A stretch of 64,000 nucleotides of DNA from Cytobacillus oceanisediminis (GCF_003182355.1 NZ_QGTW01000005.1:229744-293743), one strand, 5' to 3'. Positions 9,291 to 18,803 are shown, counted from the stretch's first letter. Numbers and translations are program-made. Notes: generated by a model not told the origin, from the letters alone.

Positions 9291-9335
9291 AAAACACTAT
9301 CCTTTCCATGATATTACAGAAAGAATAGCGTTTTT
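9291..9335. terminator. Hairpin terminator below the BCCT gene
   Basis: AAAACACTATCCTTTC pairs with GAAAGAATAGCGTTTT across a 12-nt loop, with T-rich flanks on either strand. It is the likely end of the 9419-10963 transcript. Confidence 0.6.
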
Positions 9336-9418
9336 ATGTTAATGGGGTAATGATTTGTTCATCGCTTGATGGACATGTGATAGGACCCTCTTTAGAAATT
9401 GAATTTTCCCACCAGTTA

Positions 9419-10963
9419 TTACTGGGCTTTCTGCAGGGGAACCGACTTGGCTTGTCCTTTTGCTTCTTTTCTCTCCCTGGACAATGATTTATAGAGCGAT
9501 ATGCTAATAATGCCCAATATGATCGTAAAAGGAAGAGCGGAGACCAAGGAAGCGGTTTGCAGCCCTTTTAATCCGCTGCTGGCAATTAACACGGCAGTGA
9601 TCCCAGCCATTAATACTCCCCAGATCACTTTTACCCTGTTGGATGGATTCAAGTCCCCATCCGATGTCATCATGCCCAGAACGAAAACAGCTGAATCTGC
9701 CGAGGTAACAAGGAATATGACGATCAGGACTAGCATGATCACTGATAACAATGTGTATAACGGAAACTCCTTTAACAGAACGAAAATGGCAGTTGTCACA
9801 TCTTGCGAAACAGCTTCGGATATGGCTGTACCCTGGAATAAATCCATGTATAATCCCGTTCCTCCGAAAATCGCCATCCATACAAACCCAATAGCTGGCG
9901 GGACAACCATTACACCTATTACAAACTCCCTGATTGTTCTCCCTTTTGAAATCCGGGCAACAAAGGAACCAACGAAAGGAGACCAGGCAATCACCCATGC
10001 CCAATAAAACACTGTCCAATCCTGAACCCACGCCTCACCTGTGTATGGAGTCAAATAGAAGCTCATTTCCACAAAATGCTGGATATAGTCGCCTATAGCA
10101 AGGACGAAGCTTTCAAATATGAATACGGTAGGGCCCCTGAACAGGAAGAACACCATTAAAGCAAGGACCATGATCATGTTTGTATTACTCAAAATCTTAA
10201 TTCCTTTATCAATACCGGTTGTAGCTGATACTAGATAAAGAGCAAGCATGATACCAACAATGCCGATTTGCACCAAAGGGTTGTTTGGAACTGAAAAGAC
10301 ATAGTTCAAGCCGCCATTAATTTGCAGGACACCCATTCCCATCGATGTGGCAATTCCCGTTACCGTAGCAATGACAGCCAGTATATTAACTGCTGACTTC
10401 AGTTTTTTTCTTTTTTCAGGGTGATTTGCACTTAAGACTTCCCCCACAAGAACCCTCCGTTTATGACGGTATTGATAATAAGCAAGAGCCAGTCCGACAA
10501 TGGCAAAGACGGACCATTGATGGATGCCCCAGTTAAAAAAGGAATACCGCATGGCTACCCGGGCAGCTTCTGCTGATTGGGGCTCAACCCCAGGAAGCGG
10601 CGGAGAAGAAAAGTGAGTCAGCGGTTCTGCTACACCCCAGAAGACAATTCCTACCCCAAAACCTGCGCTGAATAGCATACTGATCCAGGCAAATAAGGAA
10701 TATTCGGCCTTTTCTCCATCCGGTCCGAGTTTCATGCTCCCATATTTACTAAAAGCAAGATATAAACAAAAGAAAACAAACACAGCCACACTGAGTAAAT
10801 AAAGCCATCCAAATGATTTGCTTGTGAAGCTAAAAACTGTAGAGGCATTTTTGGCAAGACTATCAGGCGAAAAGGCTCCCCAAATGGTAAAAAGTCCAAC
10901 GATTATGGCTGAGGTTTTAAAGACTGGATTGTTATATGAAGCGCGGTCCCGGTTTTTCTTCAA
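9419..10963 (-). CDS. BCCT family compatible-solute transporter, TTG start
   Basis: A 514-residue secondary transporter with 12 predicted membrane helices. Family marks are AWISMLFSAGFGVGIVFWG, MGMGVLQINGGLNYVF (sodium/substrate region) and the Trp-rich box FYWAWVIAWSPFVGSFVARISKGRT, whose tryptophans cage the quaternary or cyclic amidine group. The start is TTG at 10963 with a strong AAGGAGGG upstream. It lies at the end of the ectoine island, 285 bp below the aldehyde dehydrogenase and separated by a terminator, so it probably has its own promoter. By context the substrate is ectoine/hydroxyectoine, but betaine-type solutes cannot be excluded. Confidence 0.88.
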   Translation of the reverse strand: MKKNRDRASYNNPVFKTSAIIVGLFTIWGAFSPDSLAKNASTVFSFTSKSFGWLYLLSVAVFVFFCLYLAFSKYGSMKLGPDGEKAEYSLFAWISMLFSAGFGVGIVFWGVAEPLTHFSSPPLPGVEPQSAEAARVAMRYSFFNWGIHQWSVFAIVGLALAYYQYRHKRRVLVGEVLSANHPEKRKKLKSAVNILAVIATVTGIATSMGMGVLQINGGLNYVFSVPNNPLVQIGIVGIMLALYLVSATTGIDKGIKILSNTNMIMVLALMVFFLFRGPTVFIFESFVLAIGDYIQHFVEMSFYLTPYTGEAWVQDWTVFYWAWVIAWSPFVGSFVARISKGRTIREFVIGVMVVPPAIGFVWMAIFGGTGLYMDLFQGTAISEAVSQDVTTAIFVLLKEFPLYTLLSVIMLVLIVIFLVTSADSAVFVLGMMTSDGDLNPSNRVKVIWGVLMAGITAVLIASSGLKGLQTASLVSALPFTIILGIISISLYKSLSRERKEAKGQAKSVPLQKAQ

Positions 10964-11156
10964 AATAAAACCCTCCTTATTGGTCTTTTTCTTTGATATG
11001 GCTCTATTAATGCTTTGATTAAGTATTTATGTGCCTGCTGTAAAACAGCTATGCAAGTTTGATTGAGCTAAGCTTTTTATAAAGCCTGTCTGCATTTCAA
11101 GGTTAATGAAGGTGGTTGAATGACATAAATTATGACTTCAGCTATCTAAAAAGGAA

Positions 11157-11192
11157 AGGAAGATCCTCCGGAGCAGCCGGATTGTTCTTCCT
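11157..11192 (-). terminator. Intrinsic terminator of the ectoine catabolic operon
   Basis: AGGAAGA...TCCGG pairs with CCGG...TCTTCCT, followed on the minus strand by TTCCTTTTTAG. It lies about 57 nt beyond the aldehyde dehydrogenase stop. Confidence 0.65.
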
Positions 11193-11248
11193 CACAATTC
11201 ACTCAGGCAGCTTGGCGGCTGTCTGATCATATTTTGTTTAAAAAATTC

Positions 11249-12691
11249 CTAATAGTTAGATAATTTAAAGCAGACTACTTTTGGTTCTGTCATTTCCTGG
11301 ATGGAGAATTTGATTCCTTCCCTGCCTAGCCCTGAATTTTTTACTCCCCCAAATGGCATCGCATCAATACGGTAGTCACTGCTATCATTGATCATTATTC
11401 CGCCTACCTCCATTTTGGCAATGGCTTGATGCGCTTTTTCAATATCTTTGGTAAAAATTCCAGCCTGCAAGCCATAATTTATGTCATTCGATTTACTGAT
11501 TGCCTCATCAAGACAAGATACTTGATACAAAAGAACAACCGGACCAAAAATTTCTTCTTTAGCAACGGTACAATCTTCCGGGACATTTTCGAGAACAGTA
11601 GGTGAATAAAAAGCCCCGTTCCTTTTCCCGCCTGTTAATACGGCTGCTCCTTTTTCTTTCGCTTCATTGACCATTTTTTCAACCCGGATAGCTTCTTTTT
11701 CCGTAATAAGCGGCCCCATATCCGTCAGTTCTGATTGCTTATCCCCTACGCAATATTGATTCGTCCTGGAAACGAATGCCTGTTGAAATACTTCATAAAC
11801 AGAATCCTGAATGTAAACTCTTTGCACGCCGAGGCAATTTTGTCCTGCTGCCCAAAATGCCCCGGAAACCGTTGATTCAACAGCCTCGTCCAGATCAGCA
11901 TCCTCCAGCACAATGACAGGAGAATTGGACCCCAGCTCCATGCTGATCTTTTTCAATCCCGCTTTACGGATAATTTGTTCCCCGGCGTCCAGGCCGCCAG
12001 TAAAGGTAATCATTCGTACAGCACGATGCGTTACAAGTACATCCCCAATTTCGCTTCCATAACCGGTGATGACTGATAACACTTTAGGAGGCAATCCGGC
12101 ATATTCAAATGCTTCAGCAATTAAAAGGGCGCTGAGAGGAGTCACTGTTGCCGGTTTTACGATAATGGCATTCCCGGAGGCAATGGCGGGACCCACCTTA
12201 TGTGCTACAAGATTTAATGGATCGTTAAAGGGGGTAATGGCGCCAATAATTCCAATCGGGAAACGGCGGTAGTATCCCAGGCGGTTTTCACTCCCAGGCA
12301 TCTGGTCAAACGGAATGGTTTCTCCATGAATCCTTCTTGCTTCTTCTGCACTGATCCGGAAGGTCTGAATGGCTCTTGCCACTTCCTTTGAAGCTTCCCG
12401 AATGGTTTTGCTTCCTTCCTTTGCAATCGTTTTTGCATACTTTTCTTTTTTGGCTTCAAGGTAGTCTGCAGCCCGATTAATAATAGCCATTCGCTGATGG
12501 ATAGGCAAGGAAGCAGCAATCTTCGCCCCCTCTTTCGCTTCTTCAATACAATTAAGCATATCTTCCTTCGAAGCTGCTGGCACTGTATCAATGATGCTGT
12601 TATCCTGCGGATCACGAACTTCAATTAATCGTTCGCCTGTCGTCCATTTCCCTGCGAGAAACATTCTTTGTCCAGTTAGTTGAGTGGTCAT
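11249..12691 (-). CDS. NAD(P)-dependent aldehyde dehydrogenase (candidate aspartate-semialdehyde dehydrogenase)
   Basis: A 480-residue ALDH-superfamily enzyme: oxyanion Asn155 (TPFNDP), cofactor segment IVKPATVTP, FTGG, general base Glu252 (MELGSNSP), nucleophile Cys286 (AAGQNCLG), and EEIFGPV near the C terminus. It oxidises an aldehyde to an acid. It is the last gene of the six-gene ectoine operon, 21 bp below the homoserine-dehydrogenase-like gene. Described ectoine pathways use an ALDH (DoeC) to turn aspartate-4-semialdehyde into aspartate, so that is my inferred reaction. It is not the ordinary Asd family. The exact substrate is unproven. Confidence 0.85.
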   Translation of the reverse strand: MTTQLTGQRMFLAGKWTTGERLIEVRDPQDNSIIDTVPAASKEDMLNCIEEAKEGAKIAASLPIHQRMAIINRAADYLEAKKEKYAKTIAKEGSKTIREASKEVARAIQTFRISAEEARRIHGETIPFDQMPGSENRLGYYRRFPIGIIGAITPFNDPLNLVAHKVGPAIASGNAIIVKPATVTPLSALLIAEAFEYAGLPPKVLSVITGYGSEIGDVLVTHRAVRMITFTGGLDAGEQIIRKAGLKKISMELGSNSPVIVLEDADLDEAVESTVSGAFWAAGQNCLGVQRVYIQDSVYEVFQQAFVSRTNQYCVGDKQSELTDMGPLITEKEAIRVEKMVNEAKEKGAAVLTGGKRNGAFYSPTVLENVPEDCTVAKEEIFGPVVLLYQVSCLDEAISKSNDINYGLQAGIFTKDIEKAHQAIAKMEVGGIMINDSSDYRIDAMPFGGVKNSGLGREGIKFSIQEMTEPKVVCFKLSNY

Positions 12692-12712
12692 GCGTATTAC
12701 CGCCTTTCTGTT

Positions 12713-13768
12713 TTAGATTGAAACAAGCTGCCTTGCACGATGAATAGAAATTAAGTCAATCAAAAGGGAGAATCCTGTCTCTATTTTCCCTGCTCCTGCA
12801 CCGCTTAATGTGACTGTGCCCAAAAGATCGCATTGATACGTAATGGCGTTGACTGCGCCCCTGACGGAAGCCAAAGAATCTTCAGCATCCAACTTTTCAG
12901 GTGCTATCGAGGCAATAACCTTGCCGTTTTCCTTTTTGGCTTTTGCAATGAGCTTCCAGCACTTCCCTTCCGCCTTTGCCTTTTCAATATCCTTTAAAGT
13001 GATCCCTGTAATGCCCGAGCATTCCACTTCCCCGACTGATAAAGGAGCTTTCATCACATAGTTGGAGAGAATGACAATTTTATATCTTGCATCATAGCCC
13101 TCTACATCGCTCGCAGGGTCCGCCTCTGCATAGCCGAGCCTTTGTGCCTCTTTAAGAGCCGCTTCATAAGAGACGCCTTCCTGTTCCATTTGGGTGAGAA
13201 TATAATTGGTTGTCCCATTCAATATGCCGCGGATTTCTGTAATGTCATTACCGGCCAAGGTCGCAGCCGGCATCCGTAATGCCGGTGTACCGCTCATGAC
13301 CGTACCCTCGAATCCCCAATGGGCTCCATGCTTTTGCGCCATTTCAGATAGCTCCTGGTAAGCGAGGGCCACTGGTCCCTTATTGGTCATCACCACATTT
13401 TTTCCTTTTTCAAATGCAGCTTTACAGTGGTCTATGGCAGGCTGGCCGGTTTTGACATCTGTATAGGAAACCTCAATAACCGTATCTGCATTGGTGTCCT
13501 TGATTGTTCTGATGCTGTCCCATCCCCTGATTAGCCCCGGTGTTTCCGGATAATTCTCCAGATTTCCTGTTTCTTGCAATACTCGCAAAGCTGTACCGAT
13601 ATCCAGGCCGCCCGGATGGTAGATTGACCCTTTCATTAAATCGGAAATGGCTACAACCTCAGCTTCAAATCCCTCGTTCTGTTTAAGCGCTTCTTTCTTA
13701 TCACGCAAAATTTCTGCCAATCCCTGGCCAACAACCCCAAATCCTATAAACGCCAATTTATGTGCCAA
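12713..13768 (-). CDS. Homoserine dehydrogenase-like oxidoreductase without ACT domain
   Basis: 351 residues: N-terminal Rossmann motif GFGVVGQGLAE, then VVMTNKGPVAL, and the catalytic domain GTVMSGTPALR, GILNGTTNYIL and RLGYAEADPASDVEGYDARYK of homoserine dehydrogenase. It stops where biosynthetic Bacillus Hom (about 430 aa) would carry an ACT regulatory domain, so it should not be feedback-inhibited by threonine. The start is TTG at 13768, with GGAGGTG placed inside the end of the M20 gene, and the two genes overlap by 11 bp (translational coupling). In this operon it may reduce aspartate-semialdehyde to homoserine, or act on a related C4 amino aldehyde. This is inference. Confidence 0.8.
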   Translation of the reverse strand: MAHKLAFIGFGVVGQGLAEILRDKKEALKQNEGFEAEVVAISDLMKGSIYHPGGLDIGTALRVLQETGNLENYPETPGLIRGWDSIRTIKDTNADTVIEVSYTDVKTGQPAIDHCKAAFEKGKNVVMTNKGPVALAYQELSEMAQKHGAHWGFEGTVMSGTPALRMPAATLAGNDITEIRGILNGTTNYILTQMEQEGVSYEAALKEAQRLGYAEADPASDVEGYDARYKIVILSNYVMKAPLSVGEVECSGITGITLKDIEKAKAEGKCWKLIAKAKKENGKVIASIAPEKLDAEDSLASVRGAVNAITYQCDLLGTVTLSGAGAGKIETGFSLLIDLISIHRARQLVSI

Positions 13769-15008
13769 GTATTTCCACCTCCAAATTTTGGTCTATTTGT
13801 AATTTCGTTTTCTTTTTTAAAAACATGACAGCCGTTTGTGCCAAGATAGCAGTTCCAATCGGCAAGCAGGCTTCATCCAAATCAAAAACCGGGGTATGGA
13901 GATCGCGCTGGACCCTGTCTGGAGGTGAACACCCAAGGAAAAACATGGATCCTGGAATTTTTTCAGTCACATAGCCGAAGTCCTCCCCTCCAAGGCCAAA
14001 TGGTCCTCTGGTAATACCCATACCTGGATATGTCTTTTTAATGGCGTCCGTTATCCATTGATTGACGGCAGGATGGTTTTTTAAAGCTGGCTCCCCTCTT
14101 TGGATATTCAATGAAAAGCTTCCCCCCAGATGCTCCACGATAGAAAGCGCTTTCTTTATTTCTGATGCCAAAAAATCACGGACTTCCGGTGTATAGCTCC
14201 GAATCGTACCCTGAATAACTGCCTCAGTCGGAATGATGTTGCTTGCTGTGCCGGCATGGATTTGGCCAATGCTGATAACGGCAGCTTCCAGCGCTGAAAC
14301 TCTCCTGGCTGTAATTCCATACAATGCCTGCATGACCGGGCCAAGCATCCAAATAGGATCGGTGCCAAGCTCCGGATAAGCCCCATGGCCGCCTGAGCCA
14401 TGGATTCTCACTTCAAAAACATCCACATTAGCCATACTGTAGCCATCGCTGATTTGCACGTTCCCTACAGGAAGCCATGGACAGACATGGAGGGCAAGGG
14501 CAGCTTCAGCCTGGTCATAAGCCCCTGCACGGACCATGTACGGTGAACCGGAAAGTCCGTTTGCGTCGGTACTTTCCTCCGCTGGCTGGAAAATAAATTT
14601 AACCGTCCCTTTCAATTCGCCCTTTTTAAAATGGTCCGAGAGGAGGGAGGCAGCCCCGAGGAGAATAGAGGTGTGTGCATCATGGCCGCAAGCATGCATC
14701 ACCCCTTCATTTTTGGACGAATAGCCTGTTCTATTTTCCTCCGTAATCGGTAAGGCATCCATATCAGCCCTTAGTGCAATGACTGGTCCATCCCCCGAGG
14801 TCAAAGTGCCTACTACTCCTGTTTCAAGCCCTACTCCTGTTTCTACCTCTATTCCATCTATTTCCTTTAACACATCTGCAACAAAACGGGAGGTCACGAA
14901 CTCCTGAAAGCTAAGCTCGGGATGCTGATGAAAATGACGGCGCCATTCAACAAGACGGCCAGCCAAATTATTCGCTTGCTCAACGATAGGATGATTATTT
15001 GACATCAT
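13758..15008 (-). CDS. M20 family amidohydrolase (candidate N-acetyl-diaminobutyrate deacetylase)
   Basis: A 416-residue M20D metallohydrolase. Di-metal site pieces seen: Cys-His in HACGHDAHT, Glu-Glu in FQPAEEST, His in ALHVCPWLP, plus ALRADMDALP and a C-terminal GGEDFGY. HGSGGHGAYP marks the lid/dimerisation domain. Such enzymes remove acyl groups from amino acids. It occupies the operon position where EutE/DoeB is found in known ectoine clusters, and no DoeB homologue is present in the window. I infer that it deacetylates the N-acetyl-diaminobutyrate made by DoeA. GAGGTG precedes the ATG pair at 15008/15005. Confidence 0.85.
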   Translation of the reverse strand: MMSNNHPIVEQANNLAGRLVEWRRHFHQHPELSFQEFVTSRFVADVLKEIDGIEVETGVGLETGVVGTLTSGDGPVIALRADMDALPITEENRTGYSSKNEGVMHACGHDAHTSILLGAASLLSDHFKKGELKGTVKFIFQPAEESTDANGLSGSPYMVRAGAYDQAEAALALHVCPWLPVGNVQISDGYSMANVDVFEVRIHGSGGHGAYPELGTDPIWMLGPVMQALYGITARRVSALEAAVISIGQIHAGTASNIIPTEAVIQGTIRSYTPEVRDFLASEIKKALSIVEHLGGSFSLNIQRGEPALKNHPAVNQWITDAIKKTYPGMGITRGPFGLGGEDFGYVTEKIPGSMFFLGCSPPDRVQRDLHTPVFDLDEACLPIGTAILAQTAVMFLKKKTKLQIDQNLEVEILGT

Positions 15009-15034
15009 CTCTCACCTCGATCGGAACTAGTAAT

Positions 15035-16237
15035 CTACTTTACCTGCAAAACACTTTCTGCATGGCTAAATGCCTGTTCAAAGTCTGCAATAATATCCTC
15101 TATTTCTTCAATTCCGCAGGAGACACGGATTAACCCTTCCGGAATGCCAACTGCTGCACGTTCCTCAGGCGTACATTCCACATGGCTTGTTGTTCGGGCG
15201 GGTCCTACTGTTGTTTCGACAGCTCCGAGGTTTGCAGCGCGGTTGGCGAATTGCAATTTCGGAAGCAAATCACGGACTGTATCTACTCCGCCTTTAACAG
15301 CAAAGCTGAGCATCCCGCCAAAATCCTTCATTTGTTTTTTGGCAATATGATGGTTTGGGTGTGTTTCAATCCCTGGATAATAGACAGATTCCACCATATC
15401 TTTTGTTTGAAGATATTTTGCAAGCGCCATTGCATTTTTACATTGCTGGCGGACACGAAGGTGAAGAGTTTTCATACCGCGGATCATCAGGTAAGCTGCC
15501 ATCGGATCCATTGTGGCGCCATTGATTTCTCGATAGTGATAGATTTTTTCCACAAGTTCATGCGGACCGCAAACGACTCCTCCAAGTGCATCAGCATGCC
15601 CGCCGAGGAATTTTGTAGCACTGTGGATAACAAGATCCACACCCAGTGAAATGGGATTTTGATTCATTGGCGTTGCAAATGTATTGTCCACGATGACAAT
15701 GGCCCCTGCATCGTGTCCGGCTTTTGCCATGCGCTCGATGTCGGTAATCTTGACGGTTGGATTCGTCGGTGTTTCGAGGTAAAGAATTTTGCACCCTTTT
15801 GCCACTTCCGCTTCTATTTGCTCGTGATTCCCTGTTTCGCAAAGAACCACCTCGATTTGCTGGCGAGGCAGAAATTCCGTAAAAATCTTGTTCGTCCCGC
15901 CATAAGTGTCCTTCATCGATACAATGCGATCCCCCGGCACCAAAAACGTCGATAATGTATTGCTGATTGCAGCCATGCCTGTTGAAAAGCTTGTCGCTGC
16001 TTCGGCGCCTTCCAGAATTTTCACTTTATCTTCAAATGCCTGTACGGTTGGATTCGTATTTCTTCCGTAAATATGTCCCTTTTTCTTCCCAATCGCTACA
16101 TCATACCACTCATCCATATCATCATATCCATATGCCACACTGAGTACGACCGGCACCTGGGTGGCTCCATGCACCAAATAATCCTTTTCCCCAGCCCATA
16201 CTGCTTTTGTACCTGCCTGAACATTTTCTTTTACCAT
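15035..16237 (-). CDS. Cys/Met-metabolism PLP enzyme (gamma-lyase/gamma-synthase type)
   Basis: 400 residues of the trans-sulfuration fold: YGRNTNPT, SMKDTYGGT, ETPTNPT, VDNTFATP and SATKFLGGHADALGG, with Lys209 as the Schiff base. Members catalyse gamma-elimination or gamma-replacement (cystathionine gamma-lyase or synthase, methionine gamma-lyase). The motifs do not fix the reaction. It sits between eutC and the M20 gene with 14 and 26 bp gaps, and no SAM riboswitch or sulfur gene is near. In this context gamma-elimination of homoserine or diaminobutyrate to 2-oxobutyrate is a reasonable guess. It is not part of described ectoine pathways. Confidence 0.82.
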   Translation of the reverse strand: MVKENVQAGTKAVWAGEKDYLVHGATQVPVVLSVAYGYDDMDEWYDVAIGKKKGHIYGRNTNPTVQAFEDKVKILEGAEAATSFSTGMAAISNTLSTFLVPGDRIVSMKDTYGGTNKIFTEFLPRQQIEVVLCETGNHEQIEAEVAKGCKILYLETPTNPTVKITDIERMAKAGHDAGAIVIVDNTFATPMNQNPISLGVDLVIHSATKFLGGHADALGGVVCGPHELVEKIYHYREINGATMDPMAAYLMIRGMKTLHLRVRQQCKNAMALAKYLQTKDMVESVYYPGIETHPNHHIAKKQMKDFGGMLSFAVKGGVDTVRDLLPKLQFANRAANLGAVETTVGPARTTSHVECTPEERAAVGIPEGLIRVSCGIEEIEDIIADFEQAFSHAESVLQVK

Positions 16238-16251
16238 ACGATCACTCCTTC

Positions 16252-17256
16252 TCAGTTTTTTAATGCCAGTTTTTCGTTCTCAACCTTCAAGCCGATTTCC
16301 CGCTTGACCAATTCACTGTAAGCAAACAGGGCGATGACAGTATCCTGGACTCCTGTACCAGTTAAATCACAAACCGTAATCTCCTCGTCATTTACCCGCC
16401 CGCTTAGCCTTCCGGATGTTAATTGACCCAGTTCAATAATGGGCGATTCATTCGTTAATACTCCTTTGTCAAGTGCGTGATGCAATTCTCCAAGCCTGGC
16501 ACACTGTGCTTTTGTATCGCATATAAGCTTATCCGCCCGGACAAGAACTTCTGCTTCAAGCTCCTGCTTATGTTCAGCATCTGATCCCATAGCCGTAATA
16601 TGAAGTCCGGGGTGAAGCCATTCCGCTTTGATCACCGGCTCTTTTGCCGGAGTAGTCGTAATGACCGTATCACTGCTACGCACCAGCACTTCAGCACTCT
16701 CTGCCACTTGGACCTCAACCCCCAATTCGGCGGACATGTCTTCGGCATATTTTCTCGAGCGCTCCTCTGACCTGGAATAAACCAGGATTCTTTTAAAATT
16801 CCGTGCGAGTTTGAGAGCCCTTGCCTGGTACCTCGCCTGGCTTCCGGCTCCAATTACTCCGACTGTTTCAATGTTTTCACGGGAAAGATAGTTTGCAGCA
16901 ATCGCTCCCGCTGCGGCTGTCCGTACCTCGGTCAAATAGCCGTTATCCAGCAGCATTGCCTGGGGGATGCCTGTTTGAGTACTGATCAAGAGCATAAGTC
17001 CATTTCCGCTTGAGAGTCCAAGCTTATAATTATTGAAGAATCCGGAAGATACTTTAATTGCAAACATGTCTTCCCCTTTTACATATGCGGTTTTGACATC
17101 CACCTCCCCATTTTGGTCGTGCAGATCCACACGCATAATCGGCGGCATGACAGCTTCATCCTCTGCAAGCTTCGTAAATCCGGCTTCCACAATAGCGATC
17201 GCTTCATTGTTCAACTGGACATACTGTTTAAGTTCTTGTTCTGTAAAAATTAGCAT
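16252..17256 (-). CDS. eutC: Ectoine utilization protein EutC (ornithine cyclodeaminase family)
   Basis: 334 residues of the OCD/mu-crystallin fold with GVIGAGSQARYQA as the NAD site. Stretches specific to EutC over ornithine cyclodeaminases include MPPIMRVDL, NGEVDVKTAYV, SSGFFNNYKLGL, LLDNGYLTEVRTAAAGA, AMGSDAEHK, RLGELHHA and VCDLTGTGVQDT. EutC, with EutB, is proposed to convert 5-hydroxyectoine to ectoine (reduction after dehydration). AGGAGGTGA lies just upstream of the ATG at 17256, 16 bp below doeA. The family call is firm. The reductase reaction is a literature proposal rather than something readable here. Confidence 0.85.
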   Translation of the reverse strand: MLIFTEQELKQYVQLNNEAIAIVEAGFTKLAEDEAVMPPIMRVDLHDQNGEVDVKTAYVKGEDMFAIKVSSGFFNNYKLGLSSGNGLMLLISTQTGIPQAMLLDNGYLTEVRTAAAGAIAANYLSRENIETVGVIGAGSQARYQARALKLARNFKRILVYSRSEERSRKYAEDMSAELGVEVQVAESAEVLVRSSDTVITTTPAKEPVIKAEWLHPGLHITAMGSDAEHKQELEAEVLVRADKLICDTKAQCARLGELHHALDKGVLTNESPIIELGQLTSGRLSGRVNDEEITVCDLTGTGVQDTVIALFAYSELVKREIGLKVENEKLALKN

Positions 17257-17272
17257 CCCTTCGCTTCACCTC

Positions 17273-18460
17273 CTAGATCTTTGTAAGTGATGCTTCCTTT
17301 ATATATAAATCCCTTGGGAGTTCTGCAAATGTTTCGCATCCATTTTCGGTTACTCTGAATGATTCACTTGCTTCGAAACCGTATTGGTCAAGCCAGATAC
17401 CCGGGATCAAATGGAATGTCATATTGGGCTGAAGGATGGTTTTATCTCCTTTGCGAATGCTCGCTGTATGCTCGCCCCAATCTGGAGGATAGTTCAGACC
17501 CATGGAATATCCCAGGCGCGATTCCTTTATAATTCCGCTTTTTTCAATCGATTTTCTCCATGCTTCCTCAATTTCTTCGCAGGCAATCCCTGGCTTAATC
17601 ATATCCAGACAAGCGTTCAATCCTTCGACAACTACTTCCGAAAGTACTTTAATTTTTTCGGAAGGCTGGCCGATATGGACGGTTCTGGCAAGAGGGGAAT
17701 GATAGCGCTTATAGCATCCGGCCAGTTCTAGAATCACAAGCTCGCTTGATTTATAAAGCTGGTCCGTCCAGGTTAAATGCGGAGTGGAAGTTCTTTCTCC
17801 TGATGGTAGAAGAGGCATGATCGCCGGGTAGTCCCCGCCGAATTCATCCGTACCTGTTATTTGTGTATGAAAGATTTTCGCGGCAACATCACATTCCCGT
17901 ACGCCTTCATTAACCAGCTCAATTCCTGCTGCCATTGTTTTTTCCACAATTTTTGCTGCTCTCTTCATATACTCGATCTCTGTTTCGGACTTTATAATGC
18001 GGACCCAGTTTACCAGCAGGGATGCATCGCGGAAACTAGCATTCGGAAGTCCCTTTTTCAGCTGCTCATAGCATTTTGCAGTGAAATAATAGTTTTCCAT
18101 CTCAACACCGATAAAACGGTTTTGCTGTCCGATTTGCTTTAAAATATCTGCTACAAAATCCATTGGATGTTTGGTTTCAGATTGTACATAATCGTCAGGG
18201 TAGGGAATGATATTTTCATGATAAAGCCATGTCGTTACTTTGGCTCCATTTGCATCCTGTCCCCTGCCAATCCAAATCGGCTGTTCTTCATCAATGATGA
18301 TAATGAGCATTTGATGCACATAGAAGGACCATCCGTCATAACCGGATAAATAATTCATATTAGCGGGATCCGTAATAAGCAAAACTTCAATCCCTTCTGC
18401 TGCCATTCTTTCTTTTGTTTTCAAGATTCTCTTTTTATACTCTGCTGTTCCAAATGACAT
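17273..18460 (-). CDS. doeA: Ectoine hydrolase DoeA/EutD (M24 family)
   Basis: 395 residues with the pita-bread M24 C-terminal domain, but with the ectoine-hydrolase signature rather than aminopeptidase metal ligands: TDPANMNYLSGYDGWSFYVHQ, IGRGQDANGAK, YPDDYVQSETKHPM, GGDYPAI, ELAGCYKRYHSPL with Glu245 (position of the substrate-linked glutamate) and NYPPDWGEHT. The enzyme opens the ectoine ring to N-acetyl-2,4-diaminobutyrate in the cytosol. Start: the ATG at 18460 with AGGAGG ten bases upstream. A TTG seven codons earlier overlaps that site. It is the first gene of the six-gene operon. Confidence 0.87.
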   Translation of the reverse strand: MSFGTAEYKKRILKTKERMAAEGIEVLLITDPANMNYLSGYDGWSFYVHQMLIIIIDEEQPIWIGRGQDANGAKVTTWLYHENIIPYPDDYVQSETKHPMDFVADILKQIGQQNRFIGVEMENYYFTAKCYEQLKKGLPNASFRDASLLVNWVRIIKSETEIEYMKRAAKIVEKTMAAGIELVNEGVRECDVAAKIFHTQITGTDEFGGDYPAIMPLLPSGERTSTPHLTWTDQLYKSSELVILELAGCYKRYHSPLARTVHIGQPSEKIKVLSEVVVEGLNACLDMIKPGIACEEIEEAWRKSIEKSGIIKESRLGYSMGLNYPPDWGEHTASIRKGDKTILQPNMTFHLIPGIWLDQYGFEASESFRVTENGCETFAELPRDLYIKEASLTKI

Positions 18461-18514
18461 GGTGGTGCTCCCTCCTACCAAACCAGTATTTAATTTTTCA
18501 GGTATTTCGTTTGT

Positions 18515-18560
18515 AGATTCATTATAGTGTCAGGGGAAGAAATCTATCATCTGCAAAGTT
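18515..18560 (-). promoter_or_regulatory. Likely activator-dependent promoter of the ectoine operon
   Basis: A perfect -10 TATAAT (18526-18521) lies about 60 nt upstream of the doeA ATG, with no good -35 at 16-18 bp (best TGATAG). A consensus -10 with a poor -35 suits an activator such as the PucR protein encoded next door. Confidence 0.45.
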
Positions 18561-18803
18561 GTATGAAAATTCAAATTTTATTTTAGTCAAGTTATCAAAA
18601 GATTTAGAATTCAGATGATTTAAAAGGTCAGTAAAAAATATTGTCTTAAAACAGAATAATGGTTAAAATGAGTTGCTGATTCGGCATTGAAATGATAAGT
18701 AGAGGATGGTCGTGATTCTCCTGTCCAAGGAAAATCAATAGCTGCAGAGAGATCCTGGGAAGGGCAGAGAAATCCGAGGTTTGTGAAGTTCAAAAGAAAA
18801 AAA

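Noticed and set aside
15035..16237. Sulfur-metabolism operon suggested by the Cys/Met PLP enzyme
   Set aside because: No SAM riboswitch, no other sulfur gene, and its direct neighbours are ectoine-pathway genes.
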